A stretch of DNA of 44,758 bases from Aeoliella straminimaris (GTDB taxonomy: Bacteria; Planctomycetota; Planctomycetia; Pirellulales; Lacipirellulaceae), in contig NZ_JAMXLR010000025.1 in assembly GCF_024054565.1 (NCBI RefSeq), positions 1 through 44,758 on the forward strand. Reading direction: 5' to 3'. Below the pieces are notes generated by a model. That model was given only the letters and a program-made list of their open reading frames with translations. It had not been told where the DNA came from and did no database searches. Made by a program: the position numbers and the translations under genes. Positions 8,047 through 17,274 of this stretch are shown here, piece after piece; the first letter of the stretch is position 1; each line of letters begins with the position of its first letter.

Positions 8047-8895
8047 ATGGTGGACAGCATAAACGAGTTGCGGCCGCGGCTGATGTCGGTGGCCTATCGC
8101 ATGCTGGGTAGCGTGACCGATGCCGAAGATGCGGTGCAGGATGCATTCCTGCGATTGCAGGCCGCCGAGAGGGTGACCTCGCCCGAAGGGTTTTTGATTC
8201 GCACGACCACGCGTCGCTGCATCGACCAATTGCGTGCCACCAAACGCCGCAAGACGTATGTCGGCCCATGGGTGCCGGAGCCGATCGATACTACCGGTGG
8301 CATGCCAAACCGCGAGTTGGCGGACTCGCTGAGCCAGGGATTCCTGCTGATGCTCGAGCGGCTTTCGCCCCACGAGCGAGCTGCTTTTCTGTTGCGAGTG
8401 GTGTTCGACTACGAGTACGCGGAGATCGGCGAGATCCTCGACAAGTCGGAAGTACACGTCCGGCAAATTGTCAGCCGTGCTAGATCGCGATTGAAGCAGG
8501 ATCGGCCACGATTCGACGCCCCGCCCGAACAGGCGGAGCGAATTGCCGAGAGGTTCGTGGCGGCTTGCCGGTCGGGCGACATCCAACAAGTCGAAGCGCT
8601 GTTTGCCGACGACGTGGAGGTGCTCTCCGATGGCGGTGGCAAGGTTGCCGCGGCGCGGGTCGCGATTCGCGGCCGCAGTCGTGCCGCCCGCTTTCTGGTG
8701 GGCGTATTCAGCAAGAAACGTCGCGACTGCACCATTCGGCCGGTCATGGTCAATGGATCGCCAGGGTTGGTGCTGCAGTCCGAGGGCGCAGTGGTGCAGG
8801 TGGTATCACTCCGTGTCGACAAGGATATCCGCGGAGTCTACATGACGCTCAATCCCGATAAGCTGGCCCACTGGTCCGCGGCGCACATCGACTAG
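8047..8895 (+). CDS. ECF41-family (SigJ-like) sigma factor with SnoaL-like C-terminal domain
   Basis: A 282-residue extracytoplasmic-function sigma factor. The sigma2 region is at about residues 7-70 (AYRMLGSVTDAEDAVQDAFLRL) and sigma4 at about 95-150 (LSPHERAAFLLR...YAEIGEILDKSE). A C-terminal SnoaL/NTF2-like extension of about 120 residues follows. The three ECF41 hallmarks are all present: the linker motif WVPEP (75-79), DGGGK (195-199) and NPDKL (269-273). In this family the extension replaces a separate anti-sigma factor and tunes activity from within. ATG 8047 is chosen for its GAGGAGG 7 bases upstream; the frame is open further upstream without a site. Its promoter and that of the downstream AhpD-like gene carry the same ECF41 signature. 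Confidence 0.95.
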   Translation: MVDSINELRPRLMSVAYRMLGSVTDAEDAVQDAFLRLQAAERVTSPEGFLIRTTTRRCIDQLRATKRRKTYVGPWVPEPIDTTGGMPNRELADSLSQGFLLMLERLSPHERAAFLLRVVFDYEYAEIGEILDKSEVHVRQIVSRARSRLKQDRPRFDAPPEQAERIAERFVAACRSGDIQQVEALFADDVEVLSDGGGKVAAARVAIRGRSRAARFLVGVFSKKRRDCTIRPVMVNGSPGLVLQSEGAVVQVVSLRVDKDIRGVYMTLNPDKLAHWSAAHID

Positions 8896-8937
8896 CCGCT
8901 AGTGTGTGCGTGAGCCGGCGATTTCTTTTCGTCACTC

Positions 8938-8964
8938 TGTCACAAAACCGGTCGCCCATTCGTC
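8938..8964 (+). promoter_or_regulatory. ECF41-type promoter of the AhpD-like gene
   Basis: TGTCACA (8938-8944), exactly 16 bases, then CGTC (8961-8964), identical in both hexamer-like elements and in spacing to the site upstream of the sigma gene. It lies about 98 bp before the start of the carboxymuconolactone decarboxylase-family gene, the classical ECF41 target. Confidence 0.87.
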
Positions 8965-9062
8965 CTCTAAGTAGTGCGGCAGAGAAGACAACTGCACTAC
9001 GAACGGTTCCTACCTTCGGGCAGGTTCGATAGACCATTTAACACCACCTTCGGGAGACGATC

Positions 9063-9533
9063 ATGGCAACCATCGCTGCAACACACAACCTGGCCGCCGA
9101 CGCCTATCGGGCAATGCTCGGCGTAGAAAAGTACCTGGCGCAGTGCAGCATCGAACCTGCAATTCGCGAGCTAGTGAAGCTTCACGTCTCGCAGATCAAT
9201 GGCTGCGCGTACTGCATCGACATGCACTGGAAAGATGCCCGGGCTGGCGACGAAACCGAACAGCGGCTTTACAGCCTGCCCGCCTGGCGAGAAACACCGT
9301 ATTACTCTCAGCGGGAACGCACCGCGCTGCTGGTGGCGGAGGAACTGACCAAGGTAGCCCATCACCCGTTGCCAGCAGAGGTTCTGGAACAAGCCAAAGC
9401 GGAGTTCAGCGACCAGGAGCTTCTTGACTTGGCCTGGGTCGTGGCAGCCATCAACGCCTGGAATCGCGTGAACATTGCCGTATCGATGGAGCCAGGTGGC
9501 TATCAGCCCGCCAGGCAGGCTTTATCGGCGTAG
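9063..9533 (+). CDS. Carboxymuconolactone decarboxylase/AhpD-family protein, ECF41 target
   Basis: A 156-residue CMD/AhpD-like protein. The redox centre CAYCIDMH (C48, C51, H55) fits the CxxCxxxH pattern of the alkylhydroperoxidase-like branch, which suggests a peroxidase or thiol-redox role rather than true decarboxylation of carboxymuconolactone. The start has GGGAG about 6 bases upstream. Genes of this type are the standard partners of ECF41 sigma factors, and the perfect ECF41 promoter just upstream supports direct control by the neighbouring sigma factor. The inducing signal and natural substrate are unknown. Confidence 0.93.
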   Translation: MATIAATHNLAADAYRAMLGVEKYLAQCSIEPAIRELVKLHVSQINGCAYCIDMHWKDARAGDETEQRLYSLPAWRETPYYSQRERTALLVAEELTKVAHHPLPAEVLEQAKAEFSDQELLDLAWVVAAINAWNRVNIAVSMEPGGYQPARQALSA

Positions 9534-9554
9534 CGACTGTCGCCGCCACCTGCC

Positions 9555-10559
9555 CTACCAATCGGCCTCGAGCACCACTCGGTACCGTGCCTTGCCGTCG
9601 GCCAGGTGTTGCATGGCGTCGTTGATCTTGCTCATGGGGAAAGTCTCGATGAGCGGCTTGATCTCGTGCCGGGCGCAGAACTCGAGCATCTCCTTGGCCC
9701 GCACGATGCTGCCGGTGGGCGAGGCGCCGATCGATTTCTGACCCATTAGTAGAGGAAACACCTTTGCTTCCACCTTAGGTGCGGCGCCCACCACGTGGAG
9801 CTTGCCGCCAGGACGCAGCGTGTTGACATAGGCATCCCAGTCGAGCGGTGCGTTTACCGTGTCGAGCACCATGTCGAACTTGCCGGCTACCGACTGCAGG
9901 GCGTCGCTATCGCGTGTGCTGAGGAAGTGGTGAGCACCCATCTTGCGGGCCTCTTCCTCTTTGTCGGGCGAGGTACTGAAGGCGGTTACCTCGCACCCCC
10001 AGGCGTTGGCAAACTGCAAAGCCATGTGCCCCAGTCCGCCGATGCCAATGACGGCCACGCGCCCTGTGGGGGAAATGTGATTTTCGGCCAGGGGGTTAAA
10101 CACGGTGAGGCCGCCGCAGAACAAGGGGCCGCAATCGACCGAGTCGACCCCCTCGGGAATCGGTATCGTCCAGGCGGCCTGCGCCCGAACGCGATCGGCA
10201 AACCCACCATGGCGGCCGACGATGGTTCCTTCGACACTCGGGCAGCGGTTCTGGTAGCCGCTTTGGCACTGGTCGCATCGCATGCAGGAAGCGGATGTCC
10301 AACCAACGCCGACCCGCTGCCCCACTTCGAGTCCTTCCACCCCTTCGCCCAGGGCGACGACCCGCCCTGCCACCTCGTGGCCACCAACGAATGGATACTT
10401 GGTCATCCACCATTCGTTACGCTTCATGCTCAAGTCGCTGTGGCAAACGCCGCAGTACTCGACGGCCACTTCCACTTCGTCGTAGCCCAGGGGGCCGGGG
10501 TCGAACTCGATGACATCGAAATCACCCTTCGCGGAACTGGCGGCATAAGCCTTGAACAT
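9555..10559 (-). CDS. Zinc-dependent alcohol dehydrogenase (YahK/CAD-like)
   Basis: A 334-residue medium-chain dehydrogenase/reductase. Catalytic zinc ligands are C39 (GVCHSD), H61-E62 (GGHEVAG) and C148. The structural zinc lobe is C92-X2-C95-X2-C98-X7-C106. The Rossmann glycine motif GIGGLG is at 172-177. The layout matches NADP(H)-dependent cinnamyl-alcohol/aldehyde reductases such as YahK, which reduce a wide range of aldehydes. The ATG at 10559 has GAGGAGG upstream; the frame is open further but the extra residues are not protein-like. It converges with the AhpD-like gene, 21 bp between stops, so it is not part of the ECF41 operon. Confidence 0.92.
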   Translation of the reverse strand: MFKAYAASSAKGDFDVIEFDPGPLGYDEVEVAVEYCGVCHSDLSMKRNEWWMTKYPFVGGHEVAGRVVALGEGVEGLEVGQRVGVGWTSASCMRCDQCQSGYQNRCPSVEGTIVGRHGGFADRVRAQAAWTIPIPEGVDSVDCGPLFCGGLTVFNPLAENHISPTGRVAVIGIGGLGHMALQFANAWGCEVTAFSTSPDKEEEARKMGAHHFLSTRDSDALQSVAGKFDMVLDTVNAPLDWDAYVNTLRPGGKLHVVGAAPKVEAKVFPLLMGQKSIGASPTGSIVRAKEMLEFCARHEIKPLIETFPMSKINDAMQHLADGKARYRVVLEADW

Positions 10560-10697
10560 GGTTGGCCTCCTCTGCGGGGAACGTTTGCGTAACACCGGCA
10601 GTATAGTGGCTTGCGCGGCCTTGGCAAAGTTCGGGCCAACCAGCGGGCCAACAGGCAACCATCACTAAGGACGGTGCCCCATTGGGTCAGACGGATG

Positions 10698-12725
10698 TCA
10701 CTCTTGTTCGGCTGTCTTGGGCGTGATCTTGGCGACAAAGCCACCGCCGCGTGGCATGGCAATCGGCAGCGAGTCGGTCGAGTCAACAACCTGCTCCGAC
10801 TCCTGCAACGAGGTTAGACCGCTGGCCGAATCGTCGAGGTAGAGTTTCGCAACGTGGCTGTCGCCAGCGAGAAACTCGAGCGGCAACGTAAGGCTGCACG
10901 CTTTGTCGCCGGTCATCCCCCCCAAGTACCAATCGTCGCCGCTTCGTCGCGCGATCACCAGGCACTTGTCCACTTCGGCGTGAAGCACTCGCGTTTCGTC
11001 CCAGGTCGTGGGCACCTTGGCGAGGAAATCGAACCCTGCCTGGCCATGATACGCTTCTGGATAGTCGACCAGCATGGGAAGGTGATTCTGGTAAACCACG
11101 TACATCGCCAATTGATGGCCGCGCGTGCCTTGCACGGTTGGCATCCGGTTGTTCGGCCGATGTTGCTCTGGCATGACATTCCGCATTCCGCCCTGATGGT
11201 AGTCGAGCGGTCCGGCCAGCATGCGAATAAAGGCGATCTGCAAGTTGTGTGTCGGCGGAGTGCCGACTTCCGACCATTTGTTGTACTCTTGATTGAGCGC
11301 CGCCTCGTAGCTCAGTACGTTCGGCCAGGTTCGCTCCATGCCGGTCGGCTTGTAGGCGCCATGCCAGGTAACGGTCAAATGGTGCTGGGCGGCCTTCTCG
11401 GCCACCTCGTGGTACCAGCGGACCATCTCTTGATCGTCGCGGTCCATGAAATCGATCATCACACCTTCGATGCCCCATTTTTCGTAAGCCTCGAAGGCCT
11501 TATCCAACTGTGGCTGGAGGGCTTTCCAATGCACCCATAGCCGCAACTTCACGCCTTTTTCCGCGGCGTATCGCAATACCTCTGGCAGGTCGAGACCGTC
11601 GACGGCCGTGGTCACGTCGGTTGGCCCGATGGGTGCAATGGGGCCGCCATACCAGGTGACGTCGAGACCATCGAGCGTGTGATAGGGCAGGCCGTGCTCG
11701 GCGCAGAAGTCGATGTAGTGCTTCATCGTCGCGGTGTTGACCCCCGGCTCGAAGTCGACATCTTCCAGCGTGTAGTGGTTCCACCAGGTGAACGTTGTCG
11801 CGCCCGGTTGGATCCAACTGGTGTCCGCAATCTTCGAGGGGCTGCTGAGATGGAACACGATATCCGACTCGATCAATGGGCCCACGTCGCTGGCCACCAT
11901 CAGCACCCGCCATGGCGAGGCAAACGGAGCCTGGCCGATCACCTTGGCGCCATCGTCACGGCCCGGCAGCGGCGAGAGCTTGGCCACGAAACGCCCCGGA
12001 GAATCTTGGTCTGCCGCCACGTACATGCCCGCGTAGTCGGTCAGGTCGGCCTCGGTCAAGGCGACCCACTCGGTTTCCCCAGCGGTGGTATCCTCTACCA
12101 GCATCGGCACACCAAAGAGCTTCTTCGGATCGACTTCCGTCACCCCTTGCGTCAGATAGTACGCCTCGTAGGGAGTCGTGTACCCCTTGAGTGGCAACAA
12201 GTGTGCGCGGGCCGCGGGGCGAAACTGAAAAGTCGTGAGTTCATCGAGCAACACCACATCGCTGAGCGACGGTTGCTGTGGAATGCGATAGCGAAAGGCC
12301 ACCCCATCGTCGAACGCCCGCAGTTCGATTTCCAGCTCTCGGTGCGGATCGGACTGCTCGCGGAGCGCGACCACCAGTTCCTCGTGACGATCGCGGGCGG
12401 AGGAATTCTTGCCCACCGGGATCTGATACTCACGATCGCGGCTCGTGCATTTCGTGCCAGTGACTTCGAGCCCTGCCGCCAGCGTGCCGCTTTCGGCCAG
12501 CTCGAGGCCCAGCGTTGTCTGCACCAACTCGGCATCGCCCTTGGTGACAATCAGCTTGGGCCGAGCCTGCTCGTCCAACTCGAACGTCACCTGCAACTGG
12601 CCGTTCGGACTGGTCAGCGTCAGTGGCTCGGTGTCCTCGGCGCAGGCAGGCAAACCCGCCATCAGCTGCAGGCACCATACAAGCAGCCACCGTCGAACGT
12701 CTACCGTCGTGATGTTGCGCATCAT
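10698..12725 (-). CDS. Secreted GH97-family glycosidase (alpha-glucosidase/alpha-galactosidase)
   Basis: A 675-residue secreted glycoside hydrolase of family GH97. It starts with a signal peptide (basic N-terminus, hydrophobic LLVWCLQLMAGLPA, likely cleaved after ACA before ED). Then comes the N-terminal beta-sandwich (LTSPNGQLQVTFEL, typical GH97 opening), a TIM barrel with TWIQPGATTFTWWN, a KLRLWVHWKA strand, and GVMIDFMDRDDQ, where retaining members have their Asp nucleophile. A C-terminal beta domain ends the protein. GH97 contains both inverting and retaining enzymes, so the anomeric mechanism is not assured. ATG 12725 (start of MMRN) has GGGGA upstream. It lies 46 bp behind the PEP-CTERM gene on the same strand, perhaps co-transcribed. 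Confidence 0.9.
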   Translation of the reverse strand: MMRNITTVDVRRWLLVWCLQLMAGLPACAEDTEPLTLTSPNGQLQVTFELDEQARPKLIVTKGDAELVQTTLGLELAESGTLAAGLEVTGTKCTSRDREYQIPVGKNSSARDRHEELVVALREQSDPHRELEIELRAFDDGVAFRYRIPQQPSLSDVVLLDELTTFQFRPAARAHLLPLKGYTTPYEAYYLTQGVTEVDPKKLFGVPMLVEDTTAGETEWVALTEADLTDYAGMYVAADQDSPGRFVAKLSPLPGRDDGAKVIGQAPFASPWRVLMVASDVGPLIESDIVFHLSSPSKIADTSWIQPGATTFTWWNHYTLEDVDFEPGVNTATMKHYIDFCAEHGLPYHTLDGLDVTWYGGPIAPIGPTDVTTAVDGLDLPEVLRYAAEKGVKLRLWVHWKALQPQLDKAFEAYEKWGIEGVMIDFMDRDDQEMVRWYHEVAEKAAQHHLTVTWHGAYKPTGMERTWPNVLSYEAALNQEYNKWSEVGTPPTHNLQIAFIRMLAGPLDYHQGGMRNVMPEQHRPNNRMPTVQGTRGHQLAMYVVYQNHLPMLVDYPEAYHGQAGFDFLAKVPTTWDETRVLHAEVDKCLVIARRSGDDWYLGGMTGDKACSLTLPLEFLAGDSHVAKLYLDDSASGLTSLQESEQVVDSTDSLPIAMPRGGGFVAKITPKTAEQE

Positions 12726-12771
12726 TTCCCCGCAAGGCTTGAGCATGTCACGACAATGGACCGTGACGCAG

Positions 12772-15700
12772 TTATCGAATTTTACCGCTAGCCAAGACGC
12801 CCAACCCCGCCAGCAACAGCAGCAGGGCACTGGGTTCGGGCACCGCACCGTCGTGGACGGCCGGTGTCGGCGTGCTGGCGCCGAAGTTCGACTTCCAGGT
12901 GGCGTACTGGGCCGAACCAATTGCGCCGCCGTCGATATCGTTCACCAGCGTGCCCGCCGCAGCGCCCAGGTGGTTGCGCCACACAGTGTAGTCGGCCAGG
13001 TCCACCACGCCATCGGCGTTGTAATCGCCCGCCAGGCCGGCGAAATCGGTGACCTCCAGCATACCGGTCCCGGTGATCTGGGACCACTCGAAGTCGGCAC
13101 CCGAACCAATGGCGCCGTGCGTTCCGATAGCTCGAGAGAAACCTGCGAGCCAGAACTCGTCGACGGTGTCGACCAGACCATGAGTCAGGTCGAGCGTGGC
13201 GCTGGCGTCGAGTACCACGTCGGAATTATCGGCAAGAAAATCCTCAGCGAGGCTTAGCGTACCTCCTTCGATGATGGTCTCTCCCGTGTAAGTGTTCACG
13301 CCGGTGAGGGTGAGGTTGCCGGCGCCGGCTTTCTTCAGCGAACCGCGGCCGCCGGCGACGTCCTGGATCAGGCCTTCGAATGTGGAATCGCTATCGCCCG
13401 TGCCGACGACGAGCGCGGCGTCGCCCGCCGGGTCGCTGATGCTGATTGTCGCCACGACCCCGTCACCCTGGGTGAGCTCATCCGTCTGGAAGGTTCCCCC
13501 ATCTACGGTGATGGAACTAAGCGAGGTCCAGAACTTGGTGCGGTTGCCAACTTGCACTGTGGCGTTGTCTACTACCATCAGTGTGCCTGTACCGCCAAGC
13601 TGGTTTGAGCCAGTGCCGCCCAGGAGAAAATTGTTCACGACAGTCAGTAGGCTGTTGGTACCTGTCACAGAGGCCGTACCAACGGCATCCGTAAGGGGCC
13701 CAAGTACCACCCGCTTTGCTGACGCTACGGCGCCGGATTGAACCTCAAGGTCCCCATTGCCCTCGAAGCCGACGATCAGGTCGCCCGTCAGATCGAGCGA
13801 TGCTTCGCTTTCGACTACGACGGAACCAGTGGACCCTACGGGTTCCGATGCTCGCAGATCGATTCCCGATAGCGAAGTGCCAGTGCCAGATACTCTTATC
13901 TCTCCATTCGTGGCGTAGGCATAGCTGCCGTCAGCCATCCGCACGTCGGCGCCATTTTGGAAGGTGACATTGCCCGAGCGAGCAAGCAACGCACCGGTGG
14001 TGGTTGAGAAATCGCTGCTGGTCAGATCGATCCGAGCACCATCCACGACAATGTTCCCATTCTCGTCCTGCGATCGAAGTGTCCCAATGCTCGAAGGTGT
14101 GGCTTCTGTACCGCCAGTGAGGGTAAGCGTACCTTCACCCTGGTGCCGAAGCCTCGAGTCGCTGGTTCCTGTGATCACGCCAGAGTAGGTGGTGTTGGCG
14201 TTGTTCAGCCCCGTATCGACAGTCTGCGCGCCGATCTCCAGGTCGCCCGAACCGGCGAGTCCACCCAGCTTCGCGTCCAGTCCGTTGATGTCGAGGCCGT
14301 TGTCGACGTTGATTACGACGGTCGAGTTTTGCAAGGCGTCGATGTTGTCCAGGACAAGCGTTCCGTTGTTGATTAGCGTGTCGCCGCTGTAGGTATTGGC
14401 TCCAGCCAGGGTGAGTGTCCCAGTTCCTTCCTTGGTGAGATCGCCCGTGCCGGTGATCGCTTGCGAGATGGTGGTGGAGTTCGACTTGGTGCGGATGGTC
14501 CCGCCTCCACTGTTTAGCGTGATCGTTCGAGTGGCGCTCAGGTCGAAAGATGTCTCGAAGCGCAAGTCGCCGCCGTCGAACGTGAGCGGACCGGAAGTGT
14601 CGCCCAGGTTGGTGTCGGCGCCGGCGGCGACGATGCCCCCTTCGAACACCACGCCGCCGCTGAAGGTGTTGTCGTCGGTGAGGGTGAGCGTGCCCGTGCC
14701 GACTTTCTTGAGCGAACCGGCTCCGCCGGAGGCGTCCTGGATCAGGCCGTCGAAGGTCGAATCGCCATCGCCCAGGCCGATGGTCAGCGCGGCCCCGGCT
14801 GCAGGATCGGAAATGCTGATCGTGCTGGCGACGCCGGTGTCGTTGGAGAGCGTTCTTGTTTCGAATGTCGCCCCGTCGACCACCAGGCTGCTGGCCGATG
14901 TCCAGAAGAACGTATCTCCTGCTATGGCGACCGTTGCGTCGCTTTCGACAGTGACCTCTCCCGTCCCCCCTGGTGCGTTGGCAATGCCTCCCAGGTAGAG
15001 ATTTTCGGCGGTGAGCGAACTGTTGCTGCCAGAAACCGACACAATGCCACTTGCCCCGGCGATCCTGGCAAGCAGGAGGGAATTTGCAATTTGGACGGTG
15101 CCACCGGTCTGGACCATCAATGTATTGGTCCCCGCAATGCTCGTTTCCAGTGTCAACCCATTATTGCTGAGTAGCGTGGCGTTGTTCTCGACCTGGATCA
15201 GGGCGGGACTGCCAGGTAAGCCGGATGTTTGCACGTAATCGCTTTCCAGGCGGGTGTCGGATCCCGTGATTGTCAACGTAGTGTCTTGAACATAAGTGTA
15301 GCCAGTCGTCACCCGAACATCGGCCCCATTTTGGAGCGTTACCGGCTCATCATTCACGGTCAGTGCACTGACAACGCTCGAGGCAACGGAACTGGTCAAG
15401 TCAATACGAGCACCGTCGACAACGATCTGTCCATTTTGAGAGCGGAGCGAGCCGAAGCTCGAAGGGGTGGTGTCCGTGCCCCCGGTCAACGTGAGCGTCC
15501 CGGTGCCAGCTTGGCGGAGGACCGAATCACTGGTACCTGTAATCCCCCCTGCGTAGGTAGTGCTGGCGTTGTTGAGTCCGACGCGCACATTCTGCGAGCC
15601 AAGATCGATAGCACCTGCGCCTGCCAGTGCGCCGAGTCGGGCATCCAGACCGTTGATATCGAGCCCGTTGTCCACACCGATGATAACCGTCGAACTCGCC

Positions 15701-16260
15701 AGTGCCTCCGCATCGGCGATCGCGATTTGGCCGGCTAGAATTTGCGTTGTTTCGGGATACGAGTTGGCGGCGGAGAGCGTCAAAACGCCACCGCCCACCT
15801 TATTGATTCCACCAGCGCCACTAATGGCGCCCGAGACTTCCAGCGGCGCAGCGGCGGCAATGTTCCAGGGTGCGACAGCAGGCAAAATCACATTGCTGGC
15901 GATGGTGTGCGTGCCGGCGATCGTTTCCGCAGTCTGCACGGGACCGTTGATGGTGAGCGTGTGGTTATTCAGCGAAAACGGTACGGCAGCACCGAACGTC
16001 AGCACTCCCACCGTCCGGTTCGCGCCCAGATCGACGTCGGTATTGTTTGCCGCACCGAAAGTAACCGACGAGCCGGGGGGAACCGGGACTGCCGGCGACC
16101 AATTATTGGGGTTACCCCATTGGTTGTTAACGGCACCGGTCCAGGTGAATTGTGCCGCGACGGGCGTGGAACAAACCAATGCTCCCAGCAGCATCGCAGC
16201 GGCCATCGTTTGGGAAGCACGTAGAGAAACCGAAACACCAACCAACCATCGACCGCGCAT
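12772..16260 (-). CDS. Large autotransporter-type beta-strand repeat protein with dockerin-like and PEP-CTERM ends
   Basis: A 1162-residue secreted protein. The signal peptide ends near residue 36 (TPVAA before QFTW). The body is made of beta-helix-like repeats, including at least four of the autotransporter-associated beta-strand type (for example GTLTLAGANTYSGDTLINNG). Residues about 187-600 and about 640-1050 are two copies of one roughly 410-residue module (both contain NGLDINGLDA, VVDGARIDLTSS and STFxGLIQD). A dockerin-like Ca-binding module, GDYNADGVVDLADYTVWRNH, follows. The end is a PEP-CTERM tail, VPEPSALLLLLAGLGVLASGK, in which the hydrophobic stretch is followed by basic residues. 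Such tails direct processing by exosortase. A surface or biofilm-matrix role is likely but inferred. Confidence 0.9.
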   Translation of the reverse strand: MRGRWLVGVSVSLRASQTMAAAMLLGALVCSTPVAAQFTWTGAVNNQWGNPNNWSPAVPVPPGSSVTFGAANNTDVDLGANRTVGVLTFGAAVPFSLNNHTLTINGPVQTAETIAGTHTIASNVILPAVAPWNIAAAAPLEVSGAISGAGGINKVGGGVLTLSAANSYPETTQILAGQIAIADAEALASSTVIIGVDNGLDINGLDARLGALAGAGAIDLGSQNVRVGLNNASTTYAGGITGTSDSVLRQAGTGTLTLTGGTDTTPSSFGSLRSQNGQIVVDGARIDLTSSVASSVVSALTVNDEPVTLQNGADVRVTTGYTYVQDTTLTITGSDTRLESDYVQTSGLPGSPALIQVENNATLLSNNGLTLETSIAGTNTLMVQTGGTVQIANSLLLARIAGASGIVSVSGSNSSLTAENLYLGGIANAPGGTGEVTVESDATVAIAGDTFFWTSASSLVVDGATFETRTLSNDTGVASTISISDPAAGAALTIGLGDGDSTFDGLIQDASGGAGSLKKVGTGTLTLTDDNTFSGGVVFEGGIVAAGADTNLGDTSGPLTFDGGDLRFETSFDLSATRTITLNSGGGTIRTKSNSTTISQAITGTGDLTKEGTGTLTLAGANTYSGDTLINNGTLVLDNIDALQNSTVVINVDNGLDINGLDAKLGGLAGSGDLEIGAQTVDTGLNNANTTYSGVITGTSDSRLRHQGEGTLTLTGGTEATPSSIGTLRSQDENGNIVVDGARIDLTSSDFSTTTGALLARSGNVTFQNGADVRMADGSYAYATNGEIRVSGTGTSLSGIDLRASEPVGSTGSVVVESEASLDLTGDLIVGFEGNGDLEVQSGAVASAKRVVLGPLTDAVGTASVTGTNSLLTVVNNFLLGGTGSNQLGGTGTLMVVDNATVQVGNRTKFWTSLSSITVDGGTFQTDELTQGDGVVATISISDPAGDAALVVGTGDSDSTFEGLIQDVAGGRGSLKKAGAGNLTLTGVNTYTGETIIEGGTLSLAEDFLADNSDVVLDASATLDLTHGLVDTVDEFWLAGFSRAIGTHGAIGSGADFEWSQITGTGMLEVTDFAGLAGDYNADGVVDLADYTVWRNHLGAAAGTLVNDIDGGAIGSAQYATWKSNFGASTPTPAVHDGAVPEPSALLLLLAGLGVLASGKIR

Positions 16261-16482
16261 TCTGAACTCCGCCAAGTGAGACACCCCCCGATGAAGGGGT
16301 GATTGTAGCATGCGGAAAGAGCGAGTTCAGCTCAAAAATCGGTGCGACAGCTGGCAATTGATTGCCGAGGTATTCAGCCCTACATTTTGCCGTGAATGCG
16401 TGGTAGTGAAGGTGCGCTCAACCGCCGGTGGCAGTTATTGCGTACGCGCCGCAGTGTTTCAAGTCTCCATGCGTAACCAACC

Positions 16483-17223
16483 TCACGCCCCGGCCGTCAC
16501 GGCACAGCATAGGTCGGGCCGGCCGAGCCATTCGTGGCTGATGTTGAGCATCAGCAGGGCGCAATCGAATTGAATCGAACCCGGCGGAAAGGCCAGCTCG
16601 TTTTCGAAGTAACTCGATTCGATGCGATAGACATCGAGCGGCTCGACTTGCCAGTTCTGGCAACGCAGTTCCAGCCCGTCGAACTTGCCATCGCTGTGAG
16701 TGTCGGAGTAACCCAGCGCCCCCTGTTCGAAGAACGCGGACGCCTCGGCCACGGACCGGAAGACCGACGAGGCTGGCAGTCGGTCGGTCACGTCTGCCGC
16801 GACCAGCACCCGGGTGTCGCCGTCGTCGCTCTCGAGCTCGATCGAGTAGTGCGCTTCGGATTCTTCCACGGTGAACCTTGCGTGGTGATGGACACCGGGG
16901 AAGAGGGTGCCGCCCGCCCAAGTATTGAGCCGCGAATCGGTATCACGGCGAGGAATATAGACGCCCGTGTGCGTCTGTCCATCGTCGTCCCACTCCACGG
17001 CAATGCGATGTGCGGCATTCTCCGAACCCATGCCCCACGGCAATGGAAAGAACCATGGCCGGATGGCCTTCAGCCGGATCAGACAGATACCGCCGATGGC
17101 AAATCCACCGACGAGCTGCGGCCGAAACGGGGCGGGGAGGTTGCGGGCCATCACCTCGGGATCGATGCGAAAATTTGCCAGAATCCGCCGGTCGATGATG
17201 CCACGAATGACTGGTATGCGCAT
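16483..17223 (-). CDS. DUF2071 (YqjF-like) protein
   Basis: A 246-residue protein of the DUF2071 family, distantly related to acetoacetate decarboxylase. It opens with the typical block IIDRRILANFRIDPEVMARNLPAP, followed by FRPQLVGGFAIGGICLIRL, a strongly conserved family core, and further along TGVYIPRRDTDS. Length is normal for the family. The enzymatic role is unknown. The start at 17223 is the family's natural beginning. It is followed upstream, on the same strand and 51 bp apart, by a small membrane protein. It stands 222 bp from the start of the PEP-CTERM gene, so it may end a short transcript of its own. Confidence 0.82.
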   Translation of the reverse strand: MRIPVIRGIIDRRILANFRIDPEVMARNLPAPFRPQLVGGFAIGGICLIRLKAIRPWFFPLPWGMGSENAAHRIAVEWDDDGQTHTGVYIPRRDTDSRLNTWAGGTLFPGVHHHARFTVEESEAHYSIELESDDGDTRVLVAADVTDRLPASSVFRSVAEASAFFEQGALGYSDTHSDGKFDGLELRCQNWQVEPLDVYRIESSYFENELAFPPGSIQFDCALLMLNISHEWLGRPDLCCAVTAGA

Positions 17224-17274
17224 GGTGGTGCTTTCGGGCCTGGCAAGTGCGACGCACGCTTCGCCGCGGCAGCA

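Noticed and set aside
12562..16312. Possible CRISPR or tandem-repeat array in the repeat-rich DNA of the PEP-CTERM gene
   Set aside because: The repeats are diverged protein-coding modules in one frame, without constant repeat-spacer units. No CRISPR array is visible anywhere in the window.
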